From NCBI GenBank assembly GCA_951802425.1, contig OX637796.1:3534001-3598000 (forward strand): DNA of 64,000 nt, read 5' to 3'. The translations under genes were made by a program, and so were the position numbers. Source of the DNA: Clavaria fumosa (taxonomy: Eukaryota > Basidiomycota > Agaricomycetes > Agaricales > Clavariaceae). The notes beneath the pieces were generated by a model that saw only the letters and a program-made list of their open reading frames with translations, made no database searches and was not told the origin of the DNA. Within the stretch, counting starts at the first letter, position 1, and every line of letters begins with the position of its first letter. This document shows, piece after piece, positions 61,335 through 64,000 of this stretch.

Positions 61335-62165
61335 GTGCGCGAAGGACGAGGCGGAAGAGAAAAAGCGTATGAAACAGTTGAACATCGATTATCGACTATC
61401 ATTTCAAAATCAAATTATACCTCATCTGCACACCTGGCTCACAGCCTCTACGCATGGACCTTCAGAGGGGCGCCGCATTCCCAGGACCAACCGCCGTGAA
61501 ATCTTCGAAGACCTCTCAGGCGCTGAGGGCGACGACGAAGAGACATCCCTCAAGCCTTGCTGACACCAACATACTGATGGCCGTCGTGCGACGCTCGATG
61601 GACTCGTACTTCCTCATGCTGACCGAGCGGCTGTTTGGGTCTCTGGACGACGCGAGGGACGCAGATGAAGTACACGGTGATGAGACGTACGTCGAAAATT
61701 GGCATCGCCTGAGTTTCTTCTTTCCAGTTTCATAAAAGGCGGTGGGTGCTAGACGCCTAGCAAATGCGCCCGGAATAACTGATGGAAAACTATTTTTGTC
61801 AATCGTGTACTCGAAGGGGTGGGAAAGGTGCGTCTCCACAATATGGCGCGGAGCAGGAGTGTCGACGGCGGATGTAGTCGGGGAGTTTACTTCTCGTCAC
61901 CGCGCAAGGCTGCGGGGTCGCCCGGGTCGATCAGAGGCCAACGCACAGACGAGGATGAAAACCGTTGGCGTGACCGGCCACGAGAGTGGTGTCTACTGCC
62001 AAGTGGTTTATGTTTGGTGACGATGAAGGCGGCGAAGACGCCGAATATGACAGACGCGACGTGAAAGACGTAATATATGTCAAGCTGGCAGGCGCCATCG
62101 CCGACTAGGGCAAGAACTAGAAGGTAGTGGGCTGGGCCGTTTGGTGAAGGATTTGTTGGGCGAGG
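61335..62165. repeat. Copy of block C in unit B
   Basis: Nearly identical to 48316-49136, including the open plus-strand frame (RRSMDSYFLMLTERLFGSLDDARDADE). Unlike unit A it has a short insertion near 61408-61435. Confidence 0.65.
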
Positions 62166-62440
62166 TGACGTAGGCTTGCAGGTTGGCTATTTGCCGGTTC
62201 AAGTTGGCGATGTCTTGCTTCATTATGAATGTTAGTTCCTGGGAGGTTTGTTACTCCGGATCGCGATGAGGAACGTACACTAATCTCGACTGGCCGATCG
62301 TCAAAGAGGGTCATCCGCTTTGCTACTGCGGAACAGAAGAAGCCTCAGGTCAGCAGCTCGAGTCCTACCCATAAGACGACCACACACGTTGTGCCAACTT
62401 GCTGAGCTTCGCCGGCGAGACGGGAGAACTCGCTCTTGCG
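62166..62440 (-). pseudogene. SED5: SED5 fragment in unit B
   Basis: Same truncated SED5 piece as at 49137-49420, with the same tgacgt junction and the same internal deletion, plus a further loss of about 10 bp near 62260. Non-functional. Confidence 0.85.
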
Positions 62441-63109
62441 TCGCCGTCGTCATCGTGGTCGTGTCGTCGCCACCGTCGTCACCGTCGTCATTGTCGTCAT
62501 TGTCGTCATTGTCGTTGCCCCGTTGCCCGTCATCGTCATTACGAACGAAGTTCCATCGCACCACTCCCAGCGGTGCCTGACCGACATCGTGAGTCCGCAC
62601 AACACCGTGTCGGAGCGGTGGCCACGGGCGAGACGAGAGCGCCGTTCAGACTCTCCTACTATTTTATCTTACCTCTCCTCCGATTACTGTAATTCTGAAG
62701 ATGATGGAAATTCCCGAGGCTGTTCCTTGCTGGCCACAATCCTTCGCAGAAATATTGGGAGCAGGGACTCACTACGGCAGAGCCCTCAAAGACGCGTTTG
62801 CAAACCCGTCTCGGAATGGTAGAAGCGCTGTCTTGGCGCCAATTTGACGAGGGAGATGACGAACGCAAGCCGGCAACAACGTCCTTTCCTTAGCCGGGCT
62901 TGTTGCTGTGGACATGACATTGATGGCTGATGGGTCCACATTAGTGTTCGGTAGAATGCTTCAGAGCTTTGACAGGGTGAGCTTTTGGTTGTGAACTCGA
63001 GGGTGTTCTGAAACTGGACACTGCAGGGTACCTACTCAAAAATTACTCCACGTATGCGGCATGCCTACCCCCGCTTTATAACGGCCCCACCTCTGATAAT
63101 ATCCACAAA
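62441..63109. other. Duplicated spacer homologous to 42975-43600
   Basis: Starts with an expanded gtc/att tract (one to two units longer than in unit A), then follows 43.2-43.6 kb through cccgaggctgttccttgctg, cgggcttgttgctgtggaca, tgatgggtccacattagtgt and attactccacgtatg. No gene. Confidence 0.65.
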
Positions 63110-63430
63110 AGTGCGCACTGCCCGGAATGCAACATTGTTGAATTGGTCTTCTGCTGACTGTCTTCTGTTCTGTTTTCGCGACTCTAGCGCAATACTTTTG
63201 GAAGAGGCAGTTTCATGTTATTGATGGTTACCCCCCTTGTCTTTAACGTCTTTTTCGAAGTGCCGGTGTCCTTAGATGGGCCGACAAGCTATGAAAGGAA
63301 TGGTCGTCGCTGGTTTCCCGATGGATGTCAGACATTTTCTCCCGTCCTCGTCGCTTTCTATGCGTTGTTCTCCCTCCGGAAGGGCACTTGTCGAATCATT
63401 AAAAGAGCCGAGCGTTCAATGTGACCTGAC
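63110..63430 (+). pseudogene. Decayed MGST3 fragment R2
   Basis: Matches R1 (43.6-43.93 kb) and the last two exons plus 3' flank of MGST3 paralogue 2: gactctagcgcaatactttt, gaagaggcagttt, ttttcgaagtgccggtg, gatgggccgacaagctatga. Only the terminal exons remain and the frame is lost. Confidence 0.75.
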
Positions 63431-63499
63431 CGACATCGCGAGAGAAGGCGGGATCTGCACATTGCGCTCGCGGAGCGGCTCACGCTGTCGCCGCAGCTT

Positions 63500-63996
63500 C
63501 CTTTCCGTGATAGGTTTGCGTACGTTACTACGTAGGCGCAGCGCTCGTGTCGACAGCGTTCGTCCTCCTCCAATGGCAGAGCTTCAAAGTCGCCATGGCG
63601 CGGCGTAAAGCCAAGATCGACTACCCTCAGCGTGCGTTTCCCATCCTATTTTCGTGCCCAACGTGCTCAAATTTCATTCGGCTCTGCGGTGTATGCTGAG
63701 AAAGCAAAAAGGTGCGCACCGCCCGACTGTGATTTGGTTGGTTTTTTGTGCTGACTGCTTTCTGTTCTGTTTTTGTAATAGCTTTGGAGGAGGCGGCTCT
63801 TTGTCGTTGATCTCTAGTCTCTGTGAGCACACTTCCTTTGCATTAACGTTTCCTTTTCTTTTTTTTTGAAGCGCTGGTGTTGAATGGATCAACAAGTTGT
63901 GAACGGAGAAGTCGTCGTCGCTTGATACCCGATGGATATAAGATGTTACCTCCCATCCTCGTTGCTTTCCATACGTTATTTCTTTCTCCTTCCGGA
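63500..63996 (+). pseudogene. MGST3 copy R3 with internal deletion of exons 3-5
   Basis: Begins with the exon 2 acceptor and sequence (gtgataggtttgcgtac, with a short duplicated tacgta insert), keeps exon 2 and its donor, and starts exon 3 (tgtatgctgagaaag). It then jumps to the end of exon 5 (caaaaaggtgcgcacc), continues through intron 5, a shortened exon 6 and a shortened exon 7 (ggatcaacaagttgtga), and runs into the 3' flank to the window edge. The core MAPEG signature is deleted. Confidence 0.8.
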
Positions 63997-64000
63997 AGGA

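Larger units (their letters stand above)
53213..62650. repeat. Segmental duplication unit B, split by an LTR retrotransposon
   Basis: Same order and orientation as unit A: lactamase-like gene, block C copy, SED5 fragment, trinucleotide tract. After subtracting the 5.6-kb insertion, the remaining about 3.8 kb equals unit A in length. To the right of 62650 it continues into sequence homologous to 43.2-45.45 kb, which unit A lacks. Confidence 0.85.

Overview
The window is nuclear DNA of a filamentous fungus, most likely a basidiomycete (Agaricomycetes). Genes are dense, on both strands, and cut by many introns of about 46-80 nt with GT..AG ends. The gene set (bifunctional ADE5,7, Sed5, Rsm25, Rpn5, an F-box/LRR-type protein, microsomal GST paralogues, a Ty3/gypsy chromovirus) fits that group. 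No prokaryotic features, tRNAs, rRNAs or CRISPR arrays were seen.

Left part (1-39.2 kb) is ordinary, mostly intact housekeeping sequence: a small lysine-rich protein; CCT7 (-); RAD5 (+, 19 exons); an F-box-like protein (+); RPN5 (+); RSM25 (-); a 22-exon Argonaute (-); a BCL7-like acidic protein (+); a multi-pass membrane CN-hydrolase (+); two unknown proteins (+); a long disordered protein with an Arg-Asp/Arg-Glu tract (-); ADE5,7 (+); an ankyrin/CCCH protein (-); GPD1 (-); and NOP6 (+). For CCT7, RAD5, RPN5, RSM25, Argonaute, ADE5,7, GPD1, NOP6, SED5 and both MGST3 genes I traced every splice junction by hand and the phases close exactly.

Right part (39.2-64 kb) is a rearranged repeat field. 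Reference order is: block C, SED5 (-), MGST3-1 (+), MGST remnants, MGST3-2 (+). Downstream lie two copies (A, about 45.8-49.6 kb; B, about 53.2-62.65 kb) of a segment holding a serine beta-lactamase-like gene, a copy of block C, a broken piece of SED5 and a piece of the post-MGST spacer. Copy A of the lactamase-like gene has a one-base frameshift. Copy B is split by a 5.6-kb LTR retrotransposon. B continues into decayed MGST copies to the window end. Between A and B lie a remnant of an RSN1/CSC1-type channel gene and a GC-rich trinucleotide-periodic minisatellite.

The retrotransposon (55,064-60,677) has 290-bp LTRs with four differences, a 5-bp target duplication, a gag-pol reading frame with a single internal TGA, a C-terminal chromodomain, and an 11-nt sequence just inside the left LTR that is the exact reverse complement of an LTR segment about 43 nt downstream of a TATA motif. 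That is the signature of Tf1/sushi-type self-priming.
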